A stretch of 64,000 nt of DNA from Paraburkholderia adhaesiva. GTDB lineage: Bacteria > Pseudomonadota > Gammaproteobacteria > Burkholderiales > Burkholderiaceae. The stretch spans positions 496,001-560,000 of the forward strand of contig NZ_JAJEJQ010000002.1 of the NCBI RefSeq assembly GCF_021390575.1, given 5' to 3'. Positions 36,855-44,805 of the stretch are shown piece by piece. The stretch's first letter is position 1. Every line of letters begins with the position of its first letter. The notes below the pieces were generated by a model. It was not told the DNA's origin and searched no databases. It saw only the letters and a program-made list of their open reading frames with translations. Position numbers and translations under genes: made by a program.

Positions 36855-36892
36855 AAAAAGGCCGGGAAACTTAGCTTCCCGGCCTTTTTTTT
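36855..36892. terminator. Terminator downstream of pyrB
   Basis: A perfect 14-bp stem AAAAAGGCCGGGAA / TTCCCGGCCTTTTT with a 7-base loop. It gives U-tracts on both strands. It lies 22 bp after the pyrB stop codon on the minus strand. Confidence 0.92.
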
Positions 36893-36913
36893 AGACGCCT
36901 CCGTACAACAGCG

Positions 36914-38206
36914 TCAGTCGATACCGTGGAACACCGCGTCGTCCGGGCCGAGATAAACAGGCGGGCGCCACGCGGCGTCGCGCATCGAGTGCTGGACCAG
37001 CGTATCGACGCCCAGCAGCACCGCAAAGATCGCCATGCGCACCGGAATGCCGTTGTCGGTCTGGCGGAAGATCGCGAGGCGCGCGTCGTGGTTCAGGTCC
37101 GTCGACAGATCGTTCGCGCCAGGACGGCTGTCACGCGGCAGCGGGTGCATGATCAAGGTGTCCTTGCCGCATACCGTGTCGACGAGCGCCTGATTGATCT
37201 GGAAGTCGGGCGAGTAGCCTTCGAACGATTCGTCGGCGAAGCGTTCCTTCTGGATGCGCGTCGCGTACACGACATCGGCGCCTTCCAGGCCGGACTTGAG
37301 GTCGTTCGTCTGCTCGACGACATGGCCGTTGCGCGAGATCCGGTCGACGATATAGGCGGGCATTTCGAGCGTCGGCGGCGAGATCAGCGTGAACTTGATG
37401 CCGCGATAGAGCGCGAGCAGCTTGACGAGCGAGTGCACCGTGCGGCCGTACTTGAGGTCGCCGACGAGCGCAATATGCGCACCGTCGACGATCTTGCCGA
37501 GGCGCGAGAACTCACGCTGGATGGTGTAGAGGTCGAGAAGCGCCTGGCTCGGATGTTCGCCCGGACCGTCGCCGCCGTTGATCACAGGGATGTTCACGGC
37601 GCGCGCGAACTCGGCCACGGAGCCTTGATCCGGATGGCGGATCACCATGGCGTCGACGTAACCGGCCATCACGCGGCTCGTGTCGTAGATCGATTCGCCC
37701 TTCGCCATCGACGAAAACGTGAAGCCCGTTGTATCGCACACTGAACCACCGAGCCGGCAGAACGCGGCGCCGAAGCTCACGCGCGTACGCGTGCTCGCTT
37801 CGAAAAACAGGTTGCCGAGCACGGCGCCTTCGAGCACGCGCGAGATTTTCCGGCGGCGCGCGATGGGCTGCATGATGTCGGCCACGCGGAAGAGCGCTTC
37901 AACGGAGTCGCGCGAGAACTGGTCGACCGAAAGGAGCTGCGGCTTGCCTTCGAACTGGATCTGGCTCGCGAGCGACTGGGTGTCTACGCTTTGCGTATAG
38001 CCTTCGCGCGGCTCGGCGTTGCCGACGATCTCCGAGACGAAGCGTTCGACGATTTCGGGCATGGCGCGCGATTCCTGCGACTCTTCCGGCAGGAGCCACG
38101 TGTCGAGCGCCCGGCGCGACACGCCGATGCGGCTCGCAAACGCGTCGCGGGTCATGTTCAGACGCCGCATGGCGTCGCGGAGGAAGGCTTGCTGCGGAAC
38201 GCTCAT
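36914..38206 (-). CDS. pyrB: Aspartate carbamoyltransferase with N-terminal helix-turn-helix
   Basis: A 430-residue protein. Residues about 90-425 are an ATCase catalytic chain: carbamoyl-phosphate loop STRTR (138-142), VINGGDGPGEHPSQALLDLYTI with the HPSQ motif, and HPLPR near 380. It condenses carbamoyl phosphate and aspartate in pyrimidine synthesis. Residues 1-60 are an extra XRE-like helix-turn-helix (LNMTRDAFASRIGVSRRALDTWLLP), not found in the roughly 310-residue E. coli chain. It may be regulatory or bind DNA. No dihydroorotase-like partner or pyrI is adjacent, so this is probably a second, stand-alone form. Confidence 0.9.
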   Translation of the reverse strand: MSVPQQAFLRDAMRRLNMTRDAFASRIGVSRRALDTWLLPEESQESRAMPEIVERFVSEIVGNAEPREGYTQSVDTQSLASQIQFEGKPQLLSVDQFSRDSVEALFRVADIMQPIARRRKISRVLEGAVLGNLFFEASTRTRVSFGAAFCRLGGSVCDTTGFTFSSMAKGESIYDTSRVMAGYVDAMVIRHPDQGSVAEFARAVNIPVINGGDGPGEHPSQALLDLYTIQREFSRLGKIVDGAHIALVGDLKYGRTVHSLVKLLALYRGIKFTLISPPTLEMPAYIVDRISRNGHVVEQTNDLKSGLEGADVVYATRIQKERFADESFEGYSPDFQINQALVDTVCGKDTLIMHPLPRDSRPGANDLSTDLNHDARLAIFRQTDNGIPVRMAIFAVLLGVDTLVQHSMRDAAWRPPVYLGPDDAVFHGID

Positions 38207-38505
38207 GCTGGCACCTATGAGTCGGGGTTGATGTACGCGGTGCGTATATTAGTATGGTCGTTGGAGAAGTCAAGGGGTTTTCATTAGGGGCAGTATCTTG
38301 AGCGCGTCTGGATTCGCTTCGACACCGCTCGATCGATCGTCCTGGTTATTGAGATGTGGGGTGCTGAACCGCCGTGATAATGGAAATCCCCCGTTTCTCC
38401 CAGCTGGGCGTTACCCGGCGCCATCAAGTTGATCTCTGCTCTCTTTTCTCCCTCAAGCCTTACGTGTCTATCGGCGCGCGTTGCCATGAACCGCGGGAGC
38501 CAGCC

Positions 38506-39474
38506 ATGAAAATGCCCTGGTCGGCTTCCATCGATGATCTCTCGAAGAGCGGTACGCGATTCGTCACGCACCGGGCTGCGCGCCGCATCGCCATTGCCGC
38601 GTCGCTCGGGGTGGGCGTCGTCGCGCTGGCCGGCGGCATCGCGATCGGGCGTCACAGCGGCGAAACGCCGGTAGCCGAAGTGGGCGCCGGCACGCCGCTC
38701 CCGCGTCACTATGTCGTGGGCGAACTCGGGCGGCTGAACGCTTCGCTCGCGTTGCTCGATCCGCGTATCGAACGGTTGACAGACCGGCTCGCGGCACTGC
38801 GCGAGTTCGATCAGCGTCTGCGGGCGTTGACGCCACGCGTCGCGCGGACCACGCCTGCGCCCGCGCGCTCCGCGAGCGGCAACGAGGCCGGAGAGAGCAG
38901 CGAGGATGGCGAGGGCGGTCCGGAACTCCCGCCGCGGCGTTGCTCCACGTCGCCGTCGGCGAACCCGAACGAGCGCGCGATGAAGGGCACGATCGACTGC
39001 ATGACGGCGACGCTCTCGGCGCTGGAACGTGAGGTCGCGGTGCACGAAGCGGCCTGGGATGCATTTCCAGGCCGGCAGCCGGTAACGACCGGCCGCGCCG
39101 GTTCGCCGTTCGGCAACCGGGTCGATCCGTTTACGCATCGGCTCGCCTTTCATCCGGGGGTGGATCTCGTTGCACCGTCCGGCACGCCGATCCTCGCCGC
39201 CGCAGGCGGTCGCGTGATCTACGCAGGGCCGAAGTCGGGCTACGGCAACGCAGTCGAGATCGATCACGGCAACGGATTCATCACGCGCTATGGGCACGCG
39301 TCGAAGATTGAGGCCCACGTCGGGCAGATCGTGCTGCCGCTCGAACACATCGCCGATGTGGGCTCAACGGGCCGTTCGACCGGACCGCATCTTCACTTCG
39401 AGGTGATCGTCGGCGGGACGCAGGTCAATCCGTCCGAGTACCTCGCGCTGTTTGCGGCGTTCCAGCATGGCTAA
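38506..39474 (+). CDS. M23 (LytM) family peptidase, membrane anchored
   Basis: A 322-residue protein. It has an N-terminal membrane helix (about 27-48), a periplasmic spacer with a possible coiled coil (LGRLNASLALLDPRIERL) and a low-complexity acidic/proline linker. A C-terminal LytM domain has zinc ligands His216 and Asp220 (FHPGVDL) and His297 with His295 in HLHFEV, so the active site looks complete. It should cut peptidoglycan cross-links in the periplasm. The ATG at 38506 has a GGGAG site. It overlaps the next gene by 8 bp and is grouped with a bactofilin. Confidence 0.9.
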   Translation: MKMPWSASIDDLSKSGTRFVTHRAARRIAIAASLGVGVVALAGGIAIGRHSGETPVAEVGAGTPLPRHYVVGELGRLNASLALLDPRIERLTDRLAALREFDQRLRALTPRVARTTPAPARSASGNEAGESSEDGEGGPELPPRRCSTSPSANPNERAMKGTIDCMTATLSALEREVAVHEAAWDAFPGRQPVTTGRAGSPFGNRVDPFTHRLAFHPGVDLVAPSGTPILAAAGGRVIYAGPKSGYGNAVEIDHGNGFITRYGHASKIEAHVGQIVLPLEHIADVGSTGRSTGPHLHFEVIVGGTQVNPSEYLALFAAFQHG

Positions 39475-39823
39475 GCGGCAGCGCTTCGCGCGCGCCAGTC
39501 CGGACGCCACGCGTGCTTACACGCTGCAGCCGGTGCGTTCGAAAGTCGCGCGGTTGGGCGTGGCGCTCGCGTGGACCGTTGTCGCTGCGGCGTCTGGCGC
39601 AACCGTGGCGGTCTGGGCGCTCGTGCCCAAGGGACCGGCGCATTGCCCGGCGACTTCGCCCGACGCGCTGCACGCGGAACTGGCCGACGCACAGCTCAAG
39701 CTGGAGCAGGAGCGCGCGGCGCGGGCCGCGCTGCAGAAATCGGCGGATTCGGCGCAGGCCACAGTCGCGAAGCTCGAGGCCGACCTGGTCTTCCTGCGCA
39801 GCCAGCGCGGCGGCACACGATAG
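39467..39823 (+). CDS. Single-pass membrane protein with coiled coil
   Basis: A 118-residue protein: basic cytoplasmic N-terminus (MAKRQRFARAS), a membrane helix at about 30-55 (LGVALAWTVVAAASGATVAVW), then a periplasmic coiled coil LHAELADAQLKLEQERAARA and onward to residue 115. The start lies inside the end of the peptidase gene (8-bp overlap), so translation is coupled. Such small coiled-coil membrane proteins may link a peptidoglycan hydrolase to a cytoskeletal scaffold; that is inference. No named family recognised. Confidence 0.75.
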   Translation: MAKRQRFARASPDATRAYTLQPVRSKVARLGVALAWTVVAAASGATVAVWALVPKGPAHCPATSPDALHAELADAQLKLEQERAARAALQKSADSAQATVAKLEADLVFLRSQRGGTR

Positions 39824-39882
39824 CGCCAGGCGAACGGCGAACGTTCGACGAGACAACACTAATCAATAAGACGGTGGCATTC

Positions 39883-40317
39883 ATGTTCGGCAAGAAAAAC
39901 ATCCAGGCAGGCATCCAGCAGACCAAACTCGCGACGCTGATCGCGCAGGACGTACGCATCACGGGCGATGTCGAATTCGCAGACGGACTGCGGCTCGACG
40001 GGCAGGTTTGCGGCAACGTCACGGGCAAGCCGGGCGCAAAGACGCTGCTCGTGCTGAGCGAGTCCAGTGCTATCGAAGGCAACGTGCATGGATACGATAT
40101 CGTTGCGAACGGGCGGATCGTCGGCGACGTGATCGCCGAACATTTCGTCGAACTGAAAGCGAATGCGCACGTGACCGGCAACATCCGCTATCTGCAACTG
40201 CAGATGGAATGCGGTGCGGTGGTGGAAGGCCGGCTGACCAAACTCGACGGCGGCACCGCGCCCGACCTGTTGCTCGCGGCGCCGGAAAGGGCAGTGGAGG
40301 ACGTGTCGGCCGCGTGA
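39883..40317 (+). CDS. Bactofilin (polymer-forming cytoskeletal protein)
   Basis: A 144-residue bactofilin: short disordered N-terminus MFGKKNIQAGIQQTKLATLI, then a beta-helical core of repeating short strands (ITGDVEFADGLRLDGQVCGNV, then SSAIEGNVHGYDIVANGRIVGDV, then NAHVTGNIRYLQLQMECGAVV). Bactofilins polymerise without nucleotide on the inner membrane face and organise cell-shape or stalk enzymes. It is 59 bp after the coiled-coil gene and in the same direction as the LytM peptidase, a pairing also known from Helicobacter and Hyphomonas-type systems. The ribosome site is weak. Confidence 0.92.
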   Translation: MFGKKNIQAGIQQTKLATLIAQDVRITGDVEFADGLRLDGQVCGNVTGKPGAKTLLVLSESSAIEGNVHGYDIVANGRIVGDVIAEHFVELKANAHVTGNIRYLQLQMECGAVVEGRLTKLDGGTAPDLLLAAPERAVEDVSAA

Positions 40318-40625
40318 CGTTATACGTGCCCACCCGATCACGGTTACGGTTACACTAAGCGCCATGTCACGCCATCAATCCTGCCGATCCGTCTCGAACG
40401 CCGTCGCTTCTTTTGCGATGCCGGTTTTCGTGCGCGCGTCGTTGCAGGTCAGCGTGAAATCCAAATCCAAAAAACAGCCGCTCATCTGACCGGAGCAAGC
40501 TGTTCCGTCGGATGTGCGACGGAACAGCTAGTCGACGGCACCTGCCTCCCGCTTCTTCCCCGACTCGTTTTTCTCGTGCGCACCGCTGGACGGATCTTCC
40601 ATTCGGTCGAACTCAAGGGAAATTC
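40318..40625. other. Intergenic stretch with a perfect 13-bp hairpin
   Basis: About 308 bp between the bactofilin and DapA-like genes. The hairpin AGCTGTTCCGTCG-GATGTG-CGACGGAACAGCT is at 40498-40529 with no U-run after it. A 42-codon frame at about 40363 has no ribosome site and was not called. Confidence 0.6.
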
Positions 40626-41480
40626 ATGTCTCTCTTTTCAGGTATCTGGATTCCGCTCGTTACGCCATTCAACGCGGACGAAGTCGATCACGCAGCGCTC
40701 GATGCACTTGTGCGCCACTACGCGCGCGCTGGCGTGGCTGGGTTAGTCGCGCTCGGCACCACAGGCGAGCCCGACGCGCTCGACGACCGCGAGCGCGACG
40801 CGGTGCTCACGACAGTGCTTGCTGCAGCGGACAGCTTGCCCGTGGTAGTGGGTGTGAGCGGCAACCACACGGTGTCGGTCTGCGAACGCGTGGCTGCGCT
40901 CAGCGAGTTGCCGGTCGCGGGCGTGCTGGCGAGCGCGCCTTACTACATCAGGCCGTCTCAGGCGGGCGTCATCGGCCATTTCGCGGCAATCGCCGACGCG
41001 AGCCAAAAGCCCGTGATTCTCTACGACATCCCCGCGCGTACCGGCGTGCGCCTCGAATTGCCGACGCTCCTTGAACTCGCGGGACACGAGCGGATTGTAG
41101 CGGTGAAGGATTGCGGCGGCTCGCTCGACAAGACACTGGCGCTGATCCTGGACGGGCGACTCGATGTGCTATGTGGTGAGGACATCGAAATGTTCGGTTT
41201 GCTGTGCGCGGGTGGAAGCGGGGCGATTGCGGCGTCGGCGCATCTGTTTCCCGAGCGCTTTGTCGCGATGGAGCGTCTGCTGCGCGACGGGCATCTCGCC
41301 GATGCGCGCGCGATCTGGCATGCGTTGGTGCCGTGGGTGCGCGCCGCATTCGGGGAGCCGAATCCGGCGCCGGTGAAGGCGGCGCTCGCACAGCGCGGGC
41401 TCATTCGCAACGAACTGCGCGCGCCGATGACGCGTGTGAGCAAGGAATTAGAGCCAACGCTCGAAAGGCTGGCGGCGTGA
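40626..41480 (+). CDS. DapA-like class I aldolase (dihydrodipicolinate synthase family)
   Basis: A 284-residue TIM-barrel aldolase with the GTTGE motif (44-48), Tyr133 (ILYDIPARTG) and Schiff-base Lys161 (IVAVKDCGGS), all at the same numbers as E. coli DapA. It may be 4-hydroxy-tetrahydrodipicolinate synthase for lysine/peptidoglycan synthesis. The family also includes sugar-acid and other pyruvate aldolases, and the weak C-terminal half makes the substrate uncertain. The ATG at 40626 has an AAGGGAA site. It appears monocistronic. Confidence 0.88.
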   Translation: MSLFSGIWIPLVTPFNADEVDHAALDALVRHYARAGVAGLVALGTTGEPDALDDRERDAVLTTVLAAADSLPVVVGVSGNHTVSVCERVAALSELPVAGVLASAPYYIRPSQAGVIGHFAAIADASQKPVILYDIPARTGVRLELPTLLELAGHERIVAVKDCGGSLDKTLALILDGRLDVLCGEDIEMFGLLCAGGSGAIAASAHLFPERFVAMERLLRDGHLADARAIWHALVPWVRAAFGEPNPAPVKAALAQRGLIRNELRAPMTRVSKELEPTLERLAA

Positions 41481-41503
41481 GCGAGGCGCGCGCGTGCGCG
41501 ATT

Positions 41504-41836
41504 TCAGCGGCGTGCTGCGCGCGTACCGGTGGAGGCACGCGTGCGGCGGCGTGCGCGGCCGCGTCCGGCTTCGGGTTCGCCGGGCTCGCCGTTGAGCATG
41601 ATCCGGCGACCGGGCACGTGGGACGCGACAAGCCGGGCGATGTCGAGTGCGGTGCTTTCCGCGGGCACGACCTGGCGGCGGGCGCCGTCGTCGAGCGGCG
41701 TCGTCCATTCCACCAGCAGATACTGGCGGCCCCACGGATTCTGGTGCGGCGCAAAGACGCGACAGCTTGCGACGTTTGATTGCGCACTTTCGCCCAGCAG
41801 GCTTTGCAGATGCATCAGTACGTCGTTTTCAACCAT
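41504..41836 (-). CDS. Hypothetical protein with Arg-rich tail
   Basis: A 110-residue protein from the ATG at 41836, which has an AAGGAG site. The body (MVENDVLMHLQSLLGESAQS, then HQNPWGRQYLLVEWTTPLDD) looks like a compact alpha/beta domain. The last 20 residues are strongly basic (RGRARRRTRASTGTRAARR). No family recognised. It is convergent with the DapA-like gene. Confidence 0.65.
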   Translation of the reverse strand: MVENDVLMHLQSLLGESAQSNVASCRVFAPHQNPWGRQYLLVEWTTPLDDGARRQVVPAESTALDIARLVASHVPGRRIMLNGEPGEPEAGRGRARRRTRASTGTRAARR

Positions 41837-41902
41837 GTCGCGGCTCCTTGACTCGTCTTCGCTCGTTGCGCGGCGCCGCCAGAGTGGCGCGCGGCATCGT
41901 TC

Positions 41903-41930
41903 AAAAAAAAGCCGCCAATGCTCCGGCGGC
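41903..41930 (-). terminator. Minus-strand terminator
   Basis: A 6-bp GCCGCC/GGCGGC stem with an 8-base loop is followed on the minus strand by eight U residues. It lies downstream of the DUF3562 gene and upstream of the gene at 41836. Confidence 0.75.
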
Positions 41931-42029
41931 CCAACAGGGGTGATCGTATGGTTGCAGTGAATAATTAAAAGAACCTTAAGAGCTTGAAAGGCGCGGGGAT
42001 ATGGCGCGCGAGAGGAAGGCGGCGAGCGA

Positions 42030-42064
42030 GCGCTCACGCGGACCGATACGGTCCGCGTGAGCGC
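42030..42064. repeat. Perfect 16-bp inverted repeat after the DUF3562 gene
   Basis: GCGCTCACGCGGACCG-ATA-CGGTCCGCGTGAGCGC. The arms are perfect, with a three-base loop and no U-run on either strand. It lies 27 bp after the DUF3562 stop and may stabilise the mRNA 3' end ahead of the true terminator at 41903. Confidence 0.75.
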
Positions 42065-42090
42065 ATTTATTGCGGGGGAAATAACGGGCG

Positions 42091-42288
42091 TCAGTGCCGG
42101 TTGGTATTGGCGCCGCGCAGCGTCGCCCTTACTTTGCGTTCTGCGAAGAGCAGGAGATAGTCGTGGATGCGCGCGTCGGCGCGGTAGCTGTCGAGCGTGT
42201 CGGCGTACATTCGCGCGACAGTTTCCTCGGGGGTGTTGGTCTCGACGGCAATGGTATGCACGATCTGTGCAACATCGGCGTGACGCAT
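42091..42288 (-). CDS. DUF3562 domain-containing protein
   Basis: A 65-residue protein covering a whole DUF3562 domain: VAQIVHTIAVETNTPEETV, then ARMYADTLDSYRADARIHDYL, then LLFAERKVRATLR. It is small and helical, found mainly in Burkholderiales, with unknown function. The ATG at 42288 has a GGAG site; the longer open frame lacks homology. Confidence 0.87.
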   Translation of the reverse strand: MRHADVAQIVHTIAVETNTPEETVARMYADTLDSYRADARIHDYLLLFAERKVRATLRGANTNRH

Positions 42289-42489
42289 GAGGGGTCTCCG
42301 GTCGGCTGGGTGAGCAATGTTCCGAGACGAGCAGACAGGGTTTGAATTACAGAACAGACTTCCCGCAGATGCCAATTGAATCGGCCTATGGAAAATCGTG
42401 TGAAAGCATGGTGTTTTCGTCTGACGTGCAACGCGTCAGTTGCGGGATCGATTACCCGGACATGTTTGCGGGGGAGCCGTGATCATACG

Positions 42490-42535
42490 AAAAGGCCGTG
42501 ACCGGCAATGGCCAATGCCATCGCCGATCACGGCC
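42490..42535 (-). terminator. Terminator after the ene-reductase gene
   Basis: An imperfect long stem (GGCCGTGAcCGGC / GCCGaTCACGGCC) is followed on the minus strand by UUUUCG. It lies about 35 bp downstream of the stop codon at 42571. Confidence 0.78.
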
Positions 42536-42570
42536 CCAAGGCGCAAGGTGCGCGAGTGCGTCCTGCCTGA

Positions 42571-43632
42571 TTACGCCGCGCTTTCGAGCGACGGATAGTC
42601 CGTGTAGCCCTCTTCGCCGCGCGCATAGTAGGTCGACGGGTTCGGCTGGTTCAGCGCCGCGTTCAATGCGAAGCGCCGCGGCAGATCCGGGTTCGCGATG
42701 AAGAGCTGGCCCCACGCCACGGCGTCGGCTTCACCGGACGCAAGCAGCGTCTGTGCCGATTCGAGCGTCAGCTTCTCGTTCACAATGAACGGGCCACCGA
42801 ATTCGGCCTTCAGTTGCGGGACAAGACGGTTATCGCCGAGCGACTCGCGTGCAAAGATGAACGCGATCTTGCGCTTGCCGAGTTCGCGCGCGACGTAGCC
42901 GAAGGTCGCTGCGGGGTTCGAGTCACCCATGGTGTGTGCGTCGCCGCGCGGTGCGAGATGCACGCCCACACGGTCGGCGCCCCAGACGTCGATACACGCA
43001 TCGGTGATTTCCAGCAGCAGGCGCGCACGGTTCTCGATCGGACCGCCATACGCGTCGGTGCGATGGTTCGTACTGTCCTGGAGGAACTGGTCGATCAGAT
43101 AGCCGTTCGCGGCATGGACTTCGACGCCGTCGAAGCCCGCAGCTTTCGCGTTGACGGCGCCCTGGCGGAACGCGGCTACGATGCCCGGAATTTCGTCGGT
43201 TTCGAGCGCGCGCGGCGTAACGTAGGCGCGCTGCGGACGCACATGGCTCACATGGCCTTCCGGGGCGATGGCGCTCGGTGCGACCGGCAATTCGCCGTCG
43301 AGAAAGATCGGGTCAGAAACACGGCCCACGTGCCACAATTGCAGGAAAATGCGGCCGCCGGCGGCGTGCACCGCTTCGGTCACGAGCTTCCAGCCTTCGA
43401 CCTGCTCCTGCGACCAGATGCCCGGCGTATCGGCATAGCCGATACCCTGCGGCGTTACCGAGGTCGCCTCGCTGAGGATGAGACCTGCCGAGGCGCGTTC
43501 GGCATAGTATTTCGCCATCAGTGCGTTGGGCACGCGTGCAACGCCTGCGCGCTGCCGCGTGAGCGGTGCCATGATGACGCGGTTGGGCAGCGTGAGATCA
43601 CCAATCTTGACGGGGTCGAATAGTGTTGCCAT
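42571..43632 (-). CDS. nemA: Old Yellow Enzyme family alkene (ene) reductase
   Basis: A 353-residue FMN enzyme of the NemA/xenobiotic reductase branch. It has an N-terminal LFDPVKIGDLTLPNRVIMAPLTR barrel start, the substrate-site segment DGVEVHAANGYLIDQFLQD, and AYGGPIENRARL. HLAPRGDAHTMGDSNP lies before the FMN-phosphate region near the C-terminus. It reduces activated alkenes, quinones or nitro compounds with NAD(P)H. The ATG at 43632 is the family start. An ArsR-type regulator lies 69 bp upstream on the same strand, as in nemRA-like operons, so induction by electrophiles is likely. Confidence 0.93.
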   Translation of the reverse strand: MATLFDPVKIGDLTLPNRVIMAPLTRQRAGVARVPNALMAKYYAERASAGLILSEATSVTPQGIGYADTPGIWSQEQVEGWKLVTEAVHAAGGRIFLQLWHVGRVSDPIFLDGELPVAPSAIAPEGHVSHVRPQRAYVTPRALETDEIPGIVAAFRQGAVNAKAAGFDGVEVHAANGYLIDQFLQDSTNHRTDAYGGPIENRARLLLEITDACIDVWGADRVGVHLAPRGDAHTMGDSNPAATFGYVARELGKRKIAFIFARESLGDNRLVPQLKAEFGGPFIVNEKLTLESAQTLLASGEADAVAWGQLFIANPDLPRRFALNAALNQPNPSTYYARGEEGYTDYPSLESAA

Positions 43633-43701
43633 GTGTTCACCTTTTGCGGGGACGCCCGCAGCCTTGAAACTGTGCATTCGATTAAGGGACGAGGCGCGCC
43701 G

Positions 43702-44028
43702 TCACAACTGCGCGTTCATGTGGGCAAGAAATGCCTCGATGACCGGTTCGTTGCGCTTGAAGAAAGCCCACTGGCCGACGCGCTTCGTGCACACGAGGCC
43801 GGCTTTCTGCAGCGCGGCCAGATGAGCGGAGACGGTCGATTGCGACAGCCCGCAGCGCGCGTCGATTTTGCCGGCGCACACGCCCTGATCCAACGGGAAG
43901 TCCTGGTCGGGGAAATAGACCTCGGGATCGCGCAGCCACGCGAGAATCTCGCGCCGGACCGGGTTGGCGAGCGCCTTGTGGATGGCATCGATGTCGATTT
44001 CGACGGGATCGGAAGTGGGTTTCTTCAT
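43702..44028 (-). CDS. ArsR-type winged-helix regulator
   Basis: A 108-residue winged-helix protein: IHKALANPVRREILAWLRDP, then the recognition region GLSQSTVSAHLAALQKAGLV and a wing WAFFKRNEPVIEAF. Two cysteines (VCAGK and ARCGLSQ) could be a redox or electrophile switch, since there is no clear ArsR metal-site motif. It lies directly upstream of the ene-reductase and probably represses the pair. An inverted repeat at 44058-44077 is a good operator candidate. Confidence 0.88.
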   Translation of the reverse strand: MKKPTSDPVEIDIDAIHKALANPVRREILAWLRDPEVYFPDQDFPLDQGVCAGKIDARCGLSQSTVSAHLAALQKAGLVCTKRVGQWAFFKRNEPVIEAFLAHMNAQL

Positions 44029-44057
44029 ACGGGTAGCATCGTGTCTTGGCGAAGTAT

Positions 44058-44077
44058 ATATCGCACTTTTACGATAT
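44058..44077. promoter_or_regulatory. Candidate operator of the ArsR-type regulator
   Basis: ATATCG-N8-CGATAT forms a 6-bp inverted repeat centred 40 bp upstream of the regulator start, in an AT-rich promoter-like stretch. Size and position suit an ArsR-family dimer. Confidence 0.5.
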
Positions 44078-44155
44078 GGGCGATGACACTGATTTCAATA
44101 GGGGTGATAGGCCATCCGCAAAATGATGTTCGCTTACCTTGAGTGACTTTGCACC

Positions 44156-44356
44156 ATGAACCGCTTCCTCATTCTTGTTGGCGTGCTGTGCCTGGTTGGC
44201 GGCCTCGGATGGCGCTGGTTCGCGCGCATTCCTTTCGGCCGGCTGCCTGGCGATATTCATATCGTTCGTGGTGGGATCAACCTCCACTTTCCGATCGTCA
44301 CGTGCATCGCGATTTCGGTCGCATTGTCGGTGCTGTTGTGGCTCTTGCGGCGCTGA
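44156..44356 (+). CDS. DUF2905 domain-containing membrane protein
   Basis: A 66-residue protein with two membrane helices (MNRFLILVGVLCLVGGLGW and VTCIAISVALSVLLWLL) joined by the conserved FGRLPGDIHIVRGGINLHFP loop of DUF2905. The length is typical. Function unknown. The insertion sequence begins 50 bp after its stop codon and does not interrupt it. Confidence 0.9.
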   Translation: MNRFLILVGVLCLVGGLGWRWFARIPFGRLPGDIHIVRGGINLHFPIVTCIAISVALSVLLWLLRR

Positions 44357-44496
44357 GTTCGGCTTTATGGCGGCGCACATCTGCAGCAAAAACCGCTGTG
44401 GCCATTTCAAGAGGTGGCCGCGCAAATTCGGACAGTCGGATAAGTGGTTTGGCCGGGGCCTGAGCCAGCGATAATGCTGGCAAAGGAACCGAGGAA

Positions 44497-44805
44497 ATGA
44501 CGAAGAGAACCCGACGGACGCACTCAGCGGCGTTCAAAGCGAAAGTGGCACTGGCAGCGGTCAAAGGTGAGCGCACGCTGGCCGAACTGGCACAGCAGTT
44601 TGATGTACATCCGAACCAGATCACGGAATGGAAGCGGCAGTTGCAGGAGCGTGCGGCAGACGTGTTTGGTGCGACAGGTGCACCGTCGAGCGATCCGCCG
44701 GTGGACGTGAAAACGCTGCACGCGAAGATCGGGCAGTTGACGCTGGAGAACGATTTTTTGTCAGGAGCGCTCGGCAAAGCCGGACTGCTGAGCGCAAAGC
44801 GATGA
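44497..44805 (+). CDS. IS3-family transposase OrfA
   Basis: A 102-residue OrfA with an HTH ([20 protein letters not shown], then [21 protein letters not shown]) and a leucine-zipper-like end ([15 protein letters not shown]). It binds the element ends and regulates transposition. Its stop overlaps the orfB ATG in ATGA. A slippery T TTT TTG heptamer at 44754-44760, correctly phased in its frame, can shift ribosomes by -1 into orfB. Confidence 0.93.
   Translation: MTKRTRRTHSAAFKAKVALAAVKGERTLAELAQQFDVHPNQITEWKRQLQERAADVFGATGAPSSDPPVDVKTLHAKIGQLTLENDFLSGALGKAGLLSAKR

Noticed and set aside
40363..40491. 42-codon ORF (MSRHQSCRSVSNAVASF...) before the DapA-like gene
   Set aside because: No ribosome site, no hydrophobic or domain pattern and no context.
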